64,000 bases of DNA from Metabacillus sp. KUDC1714 (GTDB lineage: Bacteria > Bacillota > Bacilli > Bacillales > Bacillaceae). The stretch lies in contig NZ_CP055263.1 in NCBI RefSeq assembly GCF_014217835.1, forward strand, positions 1,707,501 to 1,771,500. The letters are read 5' to 3'. Within the stretch, counting starts at the first letter, position 1, and every line of letters begins with the position of its first letter. Below, piece by piece: positions 9,073-18,306 of the stretch. The notes under the pieces are model-generated. The model had not been told where the DNA came from, did no database searches, and was given only the letters and a program-made list of their open reading frames with translations. A program made the translations under genes and the position numbers.

Positions 9073-9849
9073 ATGAAACAAAGACAAGATGCTTGGTCTG
9101 AAGAGAATGATTTATTACTAGCTGAAACTGTTTTACGTCATGTACGGGAGGGAAGTACACAGTTAAATGCCTTTGAAGAAGTAGGTGATAAGCTGAATCG
9201 TACCTCTGCTGCATGTGGCTTCCGTTGGAACGCAGTTGTCCGACATGATTATGAAAAAGCACTTCAACTTGCTAAAAAACAACGCAAACAACGTATGAGA
9301 GCACTCGGAAAAGGACAGCCAGTCAAGAAACAGCTTCTCTATTCACCAGATTTGCCATCTATTGAAGTTGATGAGGACGAACAAGAAGAGCTTACAATGA
9401 TGTCAGCTTTAGAGAGTCATATGGCCGAAGTAATGCCAGCTGATGAGGATGTTACTGCTAACTTGCCAAAACCAACACCAAAACCTGTATCAGTACAACC
9501 ATTTACAGGTATGAATCAACAAGTTGTATCACCAAACAGAATGACAATGGAACAAGTTATTGCATTCTTGCATTCTTATAAATCAAATAATGAGCACTCA
9601 GAGGTTCTTATGAGTGAAAATAGACGATTAAAGCGTGAAAATCAAGAGCTCACTTCACAAAACGAAGAATTAATGAAAAAGGTTGAGAGACTTGAACAAG
9701 ATACTGTTACAGTCCAAGAAGACTATGAAACATTAATGAAAATCATGAACCGCGCAAGAAAACTAGTATTATTTGATGAAGACGATCGCGCATCAACCAC
9801 AACATTTAAAATGGATCGTAATGGCAATCTGGAAAAAATGGCTGAATGA
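9073..9849 (+). CDS. rsfA: Prespore-specific transcription regulator RsfA
   Basis: RsfA tunes sigma-F-dependent genes in the forespore. The 258 residues open with a Myb/SANT-like helix-turn-helix: [20 protein letters not shown], then [15 protein letters not shown] (about residues 43-57). An acidic linker with a proline-rich stretch follows, then a C-terminal coiled coil (about 170-220) rich in Glu, Lys and Leu. The ATG follows GGGAG. In B. subtilis the equivalent gene ywfN lies at the same place. Confidence 0.93.
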   Translation: MKQRQDAWSEENDLLLAETVLRHVREGSTQLNAFEEVGDKLNRTSAACGFRWNAVVRHDYEKALQLAKKQRKQRMRALGKGQPVKKQLLYSPDLPSIEVDEDEQEELTMMSALESHMAEVMPADEDVTANLPKPTPKPVSVQPFTGMNQQVVSPNRMTMEQVIAFLHSYKSNNEHSEVLMSENRRLKRENQELTSQNEELMKKVERLEQDTVTVQEDYETLMKIMNRARKLVLFDEDDRASTTTFKMDRNGNLEKMAE

Positions 9850-9855
9850 TTTATT

Positions 9856-9888
9856 AAGACGTAAGGAGATCCTTCCTGCGTCTTTTTT
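9856..9888 (+). terminator. Terminator of rsfA
   Basis: AAGACG and AAGGA pair with TCCTT and CGTCTT, followed by TTTTTT, eight bases after the stop codon. Confidence 0.88.
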
Positions 9889-10027
9889 CGTATGATCGGA
9901 CTAATCATTTCAGGTTTAAAAGACCTTTTTCAGGAGAGTATAATTAAAATACGGAACCTATTAAAGGGTCAAACGTATTACAGTTATACAAGTATATGTG
10001 ATAAATTAATGAAAAGGTTGGTATGAC

Positions 10028-10843
10028 GTGGAAACTAGGGATTGGTTACAAACAGAGCTACAAGCAATTGAAAAATGGGAGAAGGATCAACAGGGTCTTT
10101 GGTTTTGGGAAAAAATTGGGCGCCTTCCTTTTAAGCTATTAGATAAAGTAACTCCTGCTTTTATCCAAAAGAAAATTGGTGTTTTACTAGATGAGCTAGG
10201 ATCTTTCGTTCAAACAGGTGGACAATACTTAACACAGGAAAAAGCTATTTTAGCCAAGCTACAAAAGCATTCACTAAAAGAGACAATTGAGCTTGCTGAT
10301 ATTTCTTCACTTCCTTTATCTACTATGGATGCTGTTGGCCAAGAATTAAAAGCAAATCGAAGCAAGCTCGCGACCATTCAAGGAGCAACAACAGGAGTAG
10401 GCGGTATTTTTACGTTAGCGGTAGATATTCCTGTCCTACTTGGTCTTTCATTAAAAACACTTCAGGAAATTGCGATCGCATATGGCTATGATCCAAAGGA
10501 TCGTAATGAGCGGATTTTCATTGTAAAAAGCCTTCAATTTGCCTCAGCAGACGTTGTGGGAAAACAAGCCATTTTAAATGAATTATCAGCGTTTTATCAT
10601 CGCGACAAATCAACAAATAATGAAATGATTTCCCAACTACAAGGCTGGCGCGAGGTCGTTTATACATACCGTGATCAATTTGGTTGGAAAAAGCTACTGC
10701 AAATGGTGCCAATCGCTGGAATGGTATTTGGTGCACTCACAAATCGTTCCATGATCCATGACTTGGCTGAAGCAGGTATGATGCTTTATCGGAAAAGGAG
10801 AATTCTTGAAAGACTAGAGAAAGATGAGAAGAGCACCACCTAG
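10028..10843 (+). CDS. EcsC family protein
   Basis: A 271-residue member of the EcsC protein family, named after the third gene of the B. subtilis ecs ABC-transporter operon; the molecular role is unknown. Visible features are a Trp-rich N-terminal helix region (LQAIEKWEKDQQGLWFWEKI), a small Gly-rich hydrophobic segment (about residues 118-142) and a second one near 222-243. GTG 10028 is used as start, with AAAGG 10 bases upstream. It is monocistronic, converges on the glycan operon and marks the left edge of the accessory island. Confidence 0.85.
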   Translation: METRDWLQTELQAIEKWEKDQQGLWFWEKIGRLPFKLLDKVTPAFIQKKIGVLLDELGSFVQTGGQYLTQEKAILAKLQKHSLKETIELADISSLPLSTMDAVGQELKANRSKLATIQGATTGVGGIFTLAVDIPVLLGLSLKTLQEIAIAYGYDPKDRNERIFIVKSLQFASADVVGKQAILNELSAFYHRDKSTNNEMISQLQGWREVVYTYRDQFGWKKLLQMVPIAGMVFGALTNRSMIHDLAEAGMMLYRKRRILERLEKDEKSTT

Positions 10844-10860
10844 TTTCGAGCTTTATCCAA

Positions 10861-10900
10861 AACCGCTTCAAAAAACGGACACCTGTTTTTTGAAGCGGTT
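10861..10900. terminator. Strong 16-bp hairpin at the end of the glycan operon
   Basis: AACCGCTTCAAAAAAC pairs perfectly with its reverse complement around an 8-base loop, between two convergent genes. The U-rich part is inside the stem, so its termination strength on either strand is inferred. Confidence 0.7.
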
Positions 10901-10928
10901 AAAGACAATTATGTTCTGGCTTCACCTT

Positions 10929-11993
10929 CTATTCGAAATAAATCTCCTTCCCTTTTTGGCTAGATTCATACACCCCAACTAATATTTTCATCATTTCTAC
11001 GCCGTCTTGAACGGGGCTGATTGTTTCTGCTTCACCTTTGATACAAGATATAAAATGATCAATTTCATTTTGAAATCCTTTATGAAAATCAAATGATAAT
11101 GAATCAATTTGTGGTGTAGAATTTATTATCGTATTATTTTTTTCTGTTACAATTTGAAGTTGAGGTTCGATTTCTGCACCACCTTTGTCACCGAATACGT
11201 TAACAGCGATTGATTCTTCCTTTGCATGGAGTGTAAAACTTACATCGACCATTAAAGAAGCTCCATTTTCAAATCGGATGATTGCATTAGCTAAGTCCTC
11301 AACTGTATTCTTGTCAGGCTCATAATCTGCTGCTTTGTAGAAAGATTTGTTTTCAACATTTGCGCGGTTACCTAGCTTATTGTATGTATTTCCACTGATT
11401 GATTTAACTTTCGGTTTCCCCATTAAATACCAGCACAGATCAATAACGTGAACACCTAGATCGATTAATGGCCCACCACCTGATCTTTCCTTATCAGCAA
11501 ACCACCCCCCAGGATTACCTAAAGCTCGGATGCAGGATGCTTTTGCATAATAGATTTCTCCAAGATCTCCAGAATCAATAAAGCTCTTTAATACTTGAGT
11601 ATTTGTGCCAAAGCGACGAACGAAGCCAACTTGAAGTACCTTACCAATATTTCTCTCAACAGCTTTTTCTATTTCGTATGCTTCTTCAATTGTTTTACAT
11701 AACGGTTTTTCAACTAACACATGTTTCCCTGCATTTAATGCAGCAATTGAAATTTCCGCATGTGAGTTATTCCATGTACAGATACTGACAGCATCAATCT
11801 CTGAATCTGCTAGTAATTCCTGATAGTTTTTATAATGTTTTTTAGCACCATATTTCTCTGCTTTTTCTTGTGCTCTTTGTTCATTAAGATCACAAACAGC
11901 ATAGATTTCAACACCGTTATTATTTTTATAGGATTCAAAATGCATTTCAGAAATAGAGCCTGCCCCAATTACACCTACTTTTATTTTCCCCAT
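10929..11993 (-). CDS. Gfo/Idh/MocA family oxidoreductase 1
   Basis: NAD(P)-dependent sugar oxidoreductase, cytosolic. The 354 residues have an N-terminal Rossmann domain with GAGSISEMH (about residues 10-18), the family EKP motif (95-97) and a DLGVHVID segment carrying the catalytic Asp/His region (about 179-186). All key residues of an active enzyme are visible, unlike in the paralogue at 13905-14867. The ATG follows AAAAGGAGA. It is the last gene of the long glycan operon, 21 bases after a TIM-barrel isomerase-like gene. Pairing of these two families is known from 3-keto-sugar pathways such as E. coli ycjQRS. The substrate is not readable from sequence. Confidence 0.88.
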   Translation of the reverse strand: MGKIKVGVIGAGSISEMHFESYKNNNGVEIYAVCDLNEQRAQEKAEKYGAKKHYKNYQELLADSEIDAVSICTWNNSHAEISIAALNAGKHVLVEKPLCKTIEEAYEIEKAVERNIGKVLQVGFVRRFGTNTQVLKSFIDSGDLGEIYYAKASCIRALGNPGGWFADKERSGGGPLIDLGVHVIDLCWYLMGKPKVKSISGNTYNKLGNRANVENKSFYKAADYEPDKNTVEDLANAIIRFENGASLMVDVSFTLHAKEESIAVNVFGDKGGAEIEPQLQIVTEKNNTIINSTPQIDSLSFDFHKGFQNEIDHFISCIKGEAETISPVQDGVEMMKILVGVYESSQKGKEIYFE

Positions 11994-12014
11994 TTTTTGT
12001 TATCTCCTTTTCTT

Positions 12015-12881
12015 TTAAAGTTCTTCCCAAATTCTTTTGACATTATCTAAACCTATTTTAGATCCTTGTCTACATTCTTCTAAACCCTCAAATTCGATGG
12101 AAATGTACCCATCATAGCCAGATTGTTTTATTACGTTCAGTACATCATATAAATGAATATCACCGTGACCGGTAATTGCACCTCTTAAATAATTACCTGA
12201 AGCAGTTTGGAACCAGCCTTCACCAGGATGATAGGAAGAAGCTGGTCGATAATAAAAGTCTTTCGTATGAACCATTGATGCATAGGCTATATTTTTCTTT
12301 ACAGCTGCAACTGGATCTTCGTCCACACAAAGGAAATTCCCTGTATCCAGTGTCGTTTTAAAATTTGCTCTAGCTACACTCTCGATTAATCGCTGTATCC
12401 TCTCACTTGCCTGAACATAGAAGCCGTGATTTTCCACACTTGTCACAATGTCGTATTGTGCTGCATAATCAGCGATTCTTTGGCAAGCTTCTGTTAATCT
12501 TGGTAAATCTAGTTCGAACTGTTTAATAGATGCTTCGTGAGGGGACTTAAATGCTACATCATGCCTCATCAGCTTTACACCTAGTTGATGTGCAATATCA
12601 ACTTCTTTCTTTACTCTTACAATTTCTTGTTCAAATGCTTCCCTATCACCCTTTAGAAAGTCAGCACCTATCGCATAGTTTGAAATTTCAATACCTGCTT
12701 CTTCCGTCTTTTGAAGAATCTCTTCTATTAACCATGGGTTATCCGTCAAGCTGAAACCCATCGGAACAAGCTCAATATGCTCGCCACCCTGGTCAGCCGT
12801 CCATTGAATAACATCCATAATCGACATTTCTCCTGAGTTAATTGCTCCTACTAAACTGTAGGAACTCATACCAAGCTTCAT
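12015..12881 (-). CDS. TIM-barrel sugar isomerase/epimerase-like protein A
   Basis: A 288-residue member of the xylose isomerase-like TIM barrel (AP endonuclease 2) family. It starts MKLGMSSYSLVGAIN and carries presumed metal ligands in ENHGFY, LDTGNF, the HTKDFYYR segment and SIEFEG. Known relatives include 3-keto-sugar epimerases (YcjR), inosose isomerases and lyase-like partners of Gfo/Idh oxidases. It is a clear paralogue of 16350-17222 in the same operon, with colinear motifs throughout. The ATG follows GGAGGG. The neighbours on both sides are Gfo/Idh oxidoreductases, which suggests a shared keto-sugar intermediate. Confidence 0.87.
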   Translation of the reverse strand: MKLGMSSYSLVGAINSGEMSIMDVIQWTADQGGEHIELVPMGFSLTDNPWLIEEILQKTEEAGIEISNYAIGADFLKGDREAFEQEIVRVKKEVDIAHQLGVKLMRHDVAFKSPHEASIKQFELDLPRLTEACQRIADYAAQYDIVTSVENHGFYVQASERIQRLIESVARANFKTTLDTGNFLCVDEDPVAAVKKNIAYASMVHTKDFYYRPASSYHPGEGWFQTASGNYLRGAITGHGDIHLYDVLNVIKQSGYDGYISIEFEGLEECRQGSKIGLDNVKRIWEEL

Positions 12882-12915
12882 TAATAGCCCTCCATTTAAC
12901 TAAATTTCACATTAA

Positions 12916-13908
12916 CTAGTAATTCTCATTACGTTTTAAAAGAACCGTTTCTTTTAATTCGTTAGATTGATAGGCAGCTTTCACAACTTCCAATGTTCTG
13001 AGGCCGTCATTTCCGGTTATTGAAGGTTTACTCTTTGACTTAACACAGAAAATAAAATCATTGACCAAGCCCTCATCCATATCCTCTGACCATGGATGCT
13101 GCTGGATTTTCCCGGCATGATCATTGTAGAGTACAGAATGCTGTTTAAATGCATCAACGGATAAAGCACCCTCTGTTCCAACAATCTCCATTTTGACGTC
13201 GCCCCATGTCGGAAATGTTTTTGGTCGGGACCAGCTTGGGTCAATCGATACTATGACTCCGGATTCGAGCTCTAGCATGACCAAACCGCAATCCTCGACT
13301 TCGATATCGTAAAAGCGTGTATCAAATTCTGCATATACATTTTTCACTTCATCATTTAATATCCAACGGAGCAAATCCATGATGTGAACAATATGGTCTG
13401 TGGCAGATCCTCCACCCGATAATTCTTTTTCAACGAACCACCCACCAGGCATTTGTCCATGATTTGTTGCATTTACTGCAATGACTTCGCCAATTTTCCC
13501 TGATTGAATGATCTCTTTCACTTTTTGAATAGCCGGGGCAAAACGGACTGGATATGCTACTTGTAAAATAACATCATGTTCCTCACAAGCATTAATCATT
13601 TCTATAGCATCTTCGACTTCAGTAGCAATCGGTTTTTCACACAAAATTTGTTTTTTATAGCTTGCAGCTTTTAACACGTGTTCTTTATGATTCACGTTTT
13701 CAGAGCAAATGATGACGGCTATAATGTCAGTCTTTAATAATTCATCCAGTTCTGCATAAAATTCCGTCTCAAATTGCTCAGCCATCTTATTTCCCCGCTG
13801 CTTATCAGCATCCCAGATCCCAGCTAATTCAGCTTCGGGGTGCTGCACTAAGTATTTTGCATAGCTTAGTGCATGCATATGAGCAAAACTAATCATTCCT
13901 ACTTTCAT
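12916..13908 (-). CDS. Gfo/Idh/MocA family oxidoreductase 2
   Basis: A 330-residue oxidoreductase of the Gfo/Idh/MocA family. The N-terminal nucleotide loop is atypical: GMISFAHMHALSYAK replaces GxGxxG, as in some subfamilies. EKP is present at 91-93, and a TDHIVHIMDLLRW segment carries Asp/His residues of the active-site region. The start ATG overlaps the stop of the upstream paralogue by four bases (ATGA), so the two are translationally coupled and may act as a pair. The substrate is unknown. Confidence 0.85.
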   Translation of the reverse strand: MKVGMISFAHMHALSYAKYLVQHPEAELAGIWDADKQRGNKMAEQFETEFYAELDELLKTDIIAVIICSENVNHKEHVLKAASYKKQILCEKPIATEVEDAIEMINACEEHDVILQVAYPVRFAPAIQKVKEIIQSGKIGEVIAVNATNHGQMPGGWFVEKELSGGGSATDHIVHIMDLLRWILNDEVKNVYAEFDTRFYDIEVEDCGLVMLELESGVIVSIDPSWSRPKTFPTWGDVKMEIVGTEGALSVDAFKQHSVLYNDHAGKIQQHPWSEDMDEGLVNDFIFCVKSKSKPSITGNDGLRTLEVVKAAYQSNELKETVLLKRNENY

Positions 13909-14867
13909 ATGAAAACACTCCCATTTAATGAAACAGGCTGGCCTGTGTTAGCTGACTTCCTTGCTGCTTCTGCAATTTGAATTGCTTTTAAAGCATCATC
14001 AACTACAATCATCGGTTTATTTTGTGTTTCTGCCCATGCTGCAACGTGCTCCAACTGTCGATGAAGCGCTGTCTTGGCTAAGATACTTTCTTCAAGCTTG
14101 GGCTCATGATAAGAAGGAGACAACTGAACATTGATTGGATAACTATCTTTACTGTTGTGGGTAAGCATTCCTTTATCTCCAGTAAGCTCAAAGCTTTTTT
14201 CCTTTTTTGCCTTTGCCCAAGACAATTCAATATGTGCAAATGTGTTATCTTTCAACCGAAGTGATACTAATGCATACTCAATCGGTGATCCATTCAAGCG
14301 CTCCCTTTTGACGTGTTTGGCCATGACCCGTTCAACATCACCAAATGTCCATGTCAGCCAATCAAAATCGGGTATACCCAAACCAGTAAAGATATCAATC
14401 TGTCCTCCTGGATGTGACATGCCACTTGATAATCTAATGACACCTGGTTTCCCAATATTCCCATTGCACACCTGATTTCTTGCATCCGCATATTCAGGGG
14501 AAAATCTTAGTGTATTCCCAACATAAAGATGAACATTTTTTTCTGCGCATTCCTTTACAATGGCTGATGCTTCTTCCAGGGTTGATGCTAGTGGAGATTC
14601 ACATATGATATGTAATCCTTCCCTGTACATATGGCGGATAATATCAGTCCTATTCACTGGTAAGCAAAGATCGACTACATCGACATCTAGGGATTTTAAA
14701 TCTTCAACATGTTCAACTAATTTATGTTTATATCTTTCAGAAACTTGTTCATTCTCTGTAGTCTCGATTTGAACTACGCCAACAACATTCACATTCTTAA
14801 TTCTGGACCAGGCACTAAGATGATCGTTAGTTGATTTTTCACTTCCTACTACTGCTACATTTAACAA
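13905..14867 (-). CDS. Gfo/Idh/MocA-like protein 3 with altered active site
   Basis: A 320-residue protein with the Gfo/Idh fold, but key motifs are degraded: the nucleotide loop reads VVGSEKSTNDH, the EKP motif is ESP (about residues 90-92, Lys to Ser), and the usual GxHxxD segment is replaced by GLGIPDFDWLTW. It may be inactive as a dehydrogenase, or a partner subunit or lyase-like member. The start is TTG at 14865-14867, preceded by AGAGGTG. It lies between GH29 (40 bases upstream) and the overlapping oxidoreductase 2. Confidence 0.8.
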   Translation of the reverse strand: MLNVAVVGSEKSTNDHLSAWSRIKNVNVVGVVQIETTENEQVSERYKHKLVEHVEDLKSLDVDVVDLCLPVNRTDIIRHMYREGLHIICESPLASTLEEASAIVKECAEKNVHLYVGNTLRFSPEYADARNQVCNGNIGKPGVIRLSSGMSHPGGQIDIFTGLGIPDFDWLTWTFGDVERVMAKHVKRERLNGSPIEYALVSLRLKDNTFAHIELSWAKAKKEKSFELTGDKGMLTHNSKDSYPINVQLSPSYHEPKLEESILAKTALHRQLEHVAAWAETQNKPMIVVDDALKAIQIAEAARKSANTGQPVSLNGSVFI

Positions 14868-14906
14868 TTCTTACACCTCTACCTTAGTTATTCTTAAAAT
14901 AATTGG

Positions 14907-16283
14907 TTATGTTAACCTAAATACATGAGCGATTGGAGTATTTTCTTCGGTTTCTACTACTTTTGGCATTCTTATAGATATTCCTTCTTCCGTCTGACTA
15001 AATTCAAGATTTTCTTCTCCGCCAAGCATATCGATACGATGGACCTTTTCAGTATAAGGAATGTAAATATTTTCTTCCTTATAACGATCATCTTCGCTTT
15101 GATATAACCGGAAACAGTATGCTGTTTCACCTTTTCTTGTGTAAGCAAGTCCTTCTTTGAAATACGGTGCACAAATGCGTGTACCATAGACGGCTTCACC
15201 GTAAACTTTCAACCAAGCTCCTAGCTCTTTCATCCTTTTAATTGCTCCCTCAGGTAAGCGCCCATCAGGTTGTGGTGCAACATTTAATGCAAGATTTCCG
15301 CCTTTGGATATGATTTCAATCAACGTGTGGACAATTTCGCGAGTAGGCTTATATTTATCTTCATATTTAAAAGAAAAGGAAGTTCCCATTGTTATACAAC
15401 TTTCCCATGGCACACTCATCGGACCTTCAGGAATTGTCTGTTCAGGGGTAATATAGTTTTCAAACTCCCCGCCGATGGTACGGTCAGCTGTAAGCAACCA
15501 TGGCTGTATTTCACGGGCCCTTTCCACCACTTCGCCGAGGCGGATGTCCTGTTTCCCTTTACCTACCCAACCTGCATCTAACCACAACACATCAATATGG
15601 CCATAGTTGGACATTAATTCCATAATCTGATTATGGGTAAAGGTCACAAACTTTTCCCATAACCATGGATATTCATCAGGATCATATGATGGACCGCGCC
15701 ACGTCTCTCTGCCACGTGCCATGCCAGGAGCCCAATAGTAAGGTGTATTCCAATCAGCCTTAGAAAAATACGCAGCTATCCCTAAGCCCTTTTCACGAAA
15801 CGCATCAAAAACATGCTTGCATATATCCGAATACTTATGACTGTGAAAAGGACACTCTGATGAAGTAATACGGTAATCTGTCTCTTTCGTATCCCACATA
15901 CTAAAGCCATCATGATGCTTCGTCGTGAAAATGAAATATTTAAAACCGCCCTCTGCGGCTAAATCAGCCCAAACTTCAGGTTGAAAACGAACAGGGTTAA
16001 ATGTTTTATTTAGATTGAAATATTGTCGCTTAAATTCCTCGCCATCTTCTTCCCAGTCAATATCCGTGCGAGACCAATCGCCATCCTTATCACTTAGTGC
16101 CCATGATTCCACAACACCAAGCTGAGAATAAGGCCCCCAGTGCATCATCAAGGCTAGTTTTTGGTCCTTAAACCATTCAAGACGTTCCAATAACACTGGG
16201 TCTTCCGGTTTAATCCATTTCTCTTCCGCACTATAATTATGGACACCATTATTTACTTCCTTGTCTTTCGATTCAGTCGTCAT
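14907..16283 (-). CDS. GH29 alpha-L-fucosidase 1
   Basis: Retaining alpha-L-fucosidase, predicted cytosolic because there is no signal peptide. The 458 residues have the GH29 barrel: MMHWGPYS near 47-54, the fucose-binding TTKHHDGFSMWDT with the His pair at 123-124, and the presumed nucleophile Asp in VLWLDAGW (about 236). The C-terminal part is a beta-sandwich. A second GH29 lies at 39296-40612. Two fucosidases in one N-glycan locus would allow removal of differently linked fucose (for example alpha-1,6 and alpha-1,3 core fucose), which is inference. The ATG follows AAAGGGATGG. Confidence 0.92.
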   Translation of the reverse strand: MTTESKDKEVNNGVHNYSAEEKWIKPEDPVLLERLEWFKDQKLALMMHWGPYSQLGVVESWALSDKDGDWSRTDIDWEEDGEEFKRQYFNLNKTFNPVRFQPEVWADLAAEGGFKYFIFTTKHHDGFSMWDTKETDYRITSSECPFHSHKYSDICKHVFDAFREKGLGIAAYFSKADWNTPYYWAPGMARGRETWRGPSYDPDEYPWLWEKFVTFTHNQIMELMSNYGHIDVLWLDAGWVGKGKQDIRLGEVVERAREIQPWLLTADRTIGGEFENYITPEQTIPEGPMSVPWESCITMGTSFSFKYEDKYKPTREIVHTLIEIISKGGNLALNVAPQPDGRLPEGAIKRMKELGAWLKVYGEAVYGTRICAPYFKEGLAYTRKGETAYCFRLYQSEDDRYKEENIYIPYTEKVHRIDMLGGEENLEFSQTEEGISIRMPKVVETEENTPIAHVFRLT

Positions 16284-16349
16284 TTTTCCATCCCTTTCAA
16301 GTCGCCTTTTCTATGAATATATCAATCCTAGTAAGTGCCTTTTAAGAAA

Positions 16350-17222
16350 TTATGCTTCCTCCCAGAAACGCCTTAAATTATCCAGGCCAATTTTACAAGC
16401 TTCTCGGCATTCTTCCATTCCTTCAAATTCCAATGTGACATATCCGTCATAACCGGAATCTTTAATCAATTTCACAATTTCTCTTATTTCAATATCACCC
16501 TGTCCAACAATTGCACCTCTTAAAAAGTTACCGTTAGACGTTTTAAACCATTTTCCTGCACCTGGATCTTCATAGTAAGGTCGGAAATAAAAATCCTTAA
16601 AATGAACAAGTGATGCATATGGCAGGTTTTTCTTCACACCTATGATGGAGTTTTCATCGACACACATAAAATTCCCTACATCCAATGTTGTTTTAAAGTT
16701 AGGTCTGTCCACTGCTTGCAGTACTCGTTGGACACGATCACTATGCTGTACAGCAACACCATGATTTTCAATTGTTGTTGTTATCCCGAATTTTGCTGCA
16801 TAGTCAGCGATACGGCGGCTTCCTTCAATGATTTGCGGCAGGCTGTTCTCAAAGTATTCAATGGTCATTTTCTCAGGTGGTAATGTAAATGCAGTCACAT
16901 CATGGCGCATATGTTTGATCCCCATGCGGTCTAAAAGATCTACATGTTCCTTCAACCGTGCAACCTCTGCTTCAAATTCTTCCTCCGTATCCTGAACAAA
17001 ATTTGCAGGCATTGAATAGTTTGATAGTTCAATCCCAACTTCTTTTGCTTTTTCTCGTACTTTATCCGCTAGTTCCAGGTTATCTACTAAAGTAAATCCA
17101 TAAGGGACAATTTCCATATGTTCTCCACCATTGTCGGCAATCCACTCGACAACATCTAAAACATCCATTTCTCCCGCTTTAATTGCATCTAGCAAACTAT
17201 ACGTACTTAATCCTAATTTCAT
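16350..17222 (-). CDS. TIM-barrel sugar isomerase/epimerase-like protein B
   Basis: A 290-residue xylose isomerase-like TIM barrel protein, paralogue of 12015-12881; both begin MKLG(M/L)S(S/T)YSL. Presumed metal ligands lie in ENHGVA, LDVGNF, HFKDFYFR and TLEFEG. It sits between the GH20-like gene and GH29 fucosidase 1, inside the run of hydrolases, which suggests that its substrate comes from the same glycan. ATG after GAGGTGATGTGAG. Isomerase, epimerase or keto-sugar lyase are all possible. Confidence 0.87.
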   Translation of the reverse strand: MKLGLSTYSLLDAIKAGEMDVLDVVEWIADNGGEHMEIVPYGFTLVDNLELADKVREKAKEVGIELSNYSMPANFVQDTEEEFEAEVARLKEHVDLLDRMGIKHMRHDVTAFTLPPEKMTIEYFENSLPQIIEGSRRIADYAAKFGITTTIENHGVAVQHSDRVQRVLQAVDRPNFKTTLDVGNFMCVDENSIIGVKKNLPYASLVHFKDFYFRPYYEDPGAGKWFKTSNGNFLRGAIVGQGDIEIREIVKLIKDSGYDGYVTLEFEGMEECREACKIGLDNLRRFWEEA

Positions 17223-17255
17223 CTCACATCACCTCTAATTTAGTATTTAGTAGAT

Positions 17256-18290
17256 TTACATTCTATTCGCTAGCTTTTTCGTTATGACATCGAGTGTTCG
17301 ATATAACTCATCGAGCTCCTCTAGTGTTTCATCACATCCGATAGTAGACGTCCTATTTATAAATCTTTCAAAAGACTCTTTATTCCAGCCGTTCCATGAT
17401 GTCACAAGCATACCTGGCATCTTATCTTCTGCCCCTTGTTCCCCAGCCTGACGTTTGCTTTCATTTAGCAAATCTACCGCAGCATCTGTTTTGAACCAAC
17501 AGGCAGGAATGACGGTAAAGCCTTTTTCAATAAAATTCCCAATCGAAGGATACGAATTCAATCTTTCATAATGCCAATCCATAATGACAATATCTTTAGG
17601 GATATGATCAATTGCTTTATGTGTACCAAACGTGTCCCCTTCCCATTGGTCATAGCCCATCTTTTCACTGTCGTTTAAGCGATCTCCCCACATAAACATT
17701 TCAACACCGCGCTCTGTTACTAAATGCTTGTACATATCATTTACGACCTTCGCAAATAAATCAGCTCGATCCTTTCCTTTACAGCGAGGGCAGTTATCAT
17801 CTGCTATTTCATATACTTCATCCATTCCAACATGAAATGCATCCGCACTGAAAGCATCGATAAGTTCATCCATTAGTTCAAATACAAGCTGATTAACGTC
17901 TGGATGTTCCGGACACCAGCTTCTGCAAAAGATGTCAGGCCACTCTGCATCCATAGGCACATACGGTGTTTCATCAAATTCAGGATACGCTTTCAGTATT
18001 GAATTAGGTGCTCCACCCCACCCTTGGTGTCCAAGACATTGGAATAATGGGATAAGTCGTATCCCATTATTTTTACATACTGCGGCTATTTCCCTTGCAT
18101 CCTGCTTTGTTAATGTTCCACCAGTGACTTCAGGGTGTGACTCATAGACAAAAGATGTATTGCATTCCAAAAGCAAATGGTTTATTCCTTTTGGGGCCAA
18201 TACCTTCTCAATAAATTCCTTGAATGGATCGACCAAGTCATGTGATCCGAATCTTAAATGAAACGCGCGTACAGGTTCTGTTACATTCAC
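17256..18290 (-). CDS. GH20-like beta-N-acetylhexosaminidase catalytic domain
   Basis: A 344-residue cytosolic protein consisting of a GH20-type TIM barrel without the usual N-terminal GH20b domain. The catalytic Asp-Glu pair is seen in HVGMDEVYE (about residues 157-158). Near the active site is CPRCKGK, a Cys pair, and WNGW occurs near the C-terminus. Expected activity is removal of terminal beta-linked GlcNAc or GalNAc. GTG 18288-18290 is the start, 9 bases after GGGGAG. It lies 16 bases after the asparaginase gene. Confidence 0.85.
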   Translation of the reverse strand: MNVTEPVRAFHLRFGSHDLVDPFKEFIEKVLAPKGINHLLLECNTSFVYESHPEVTGGTLTKQDAREIAAVCKNNGIRLIPLFQCLGHQGWGGAPNSILKAYPEFDETPYVPMDAEWPDIFCRSWCPEHPDVNQLVFELMDELIDAFSADAFHVGMDEVYEIADDNCPRCKGKDRADLFAKVVNDMYKHLVTERGVEMFMWGDRLNDSEKMGYDQWEGDTFGTHKAIDHIPKDIVIMDWHYERLNSYPSIGNFIEKGFTVIPACWFKTDAAVDLLNESKRQAGEQGAEDKMPGMLVTSWNGWNKESFERFINRTSTIGCDETLEELDELYRTLDVITKKLANRM

Positions 18291-18306
18291 TTGTATACAC
18301 TCCCCA

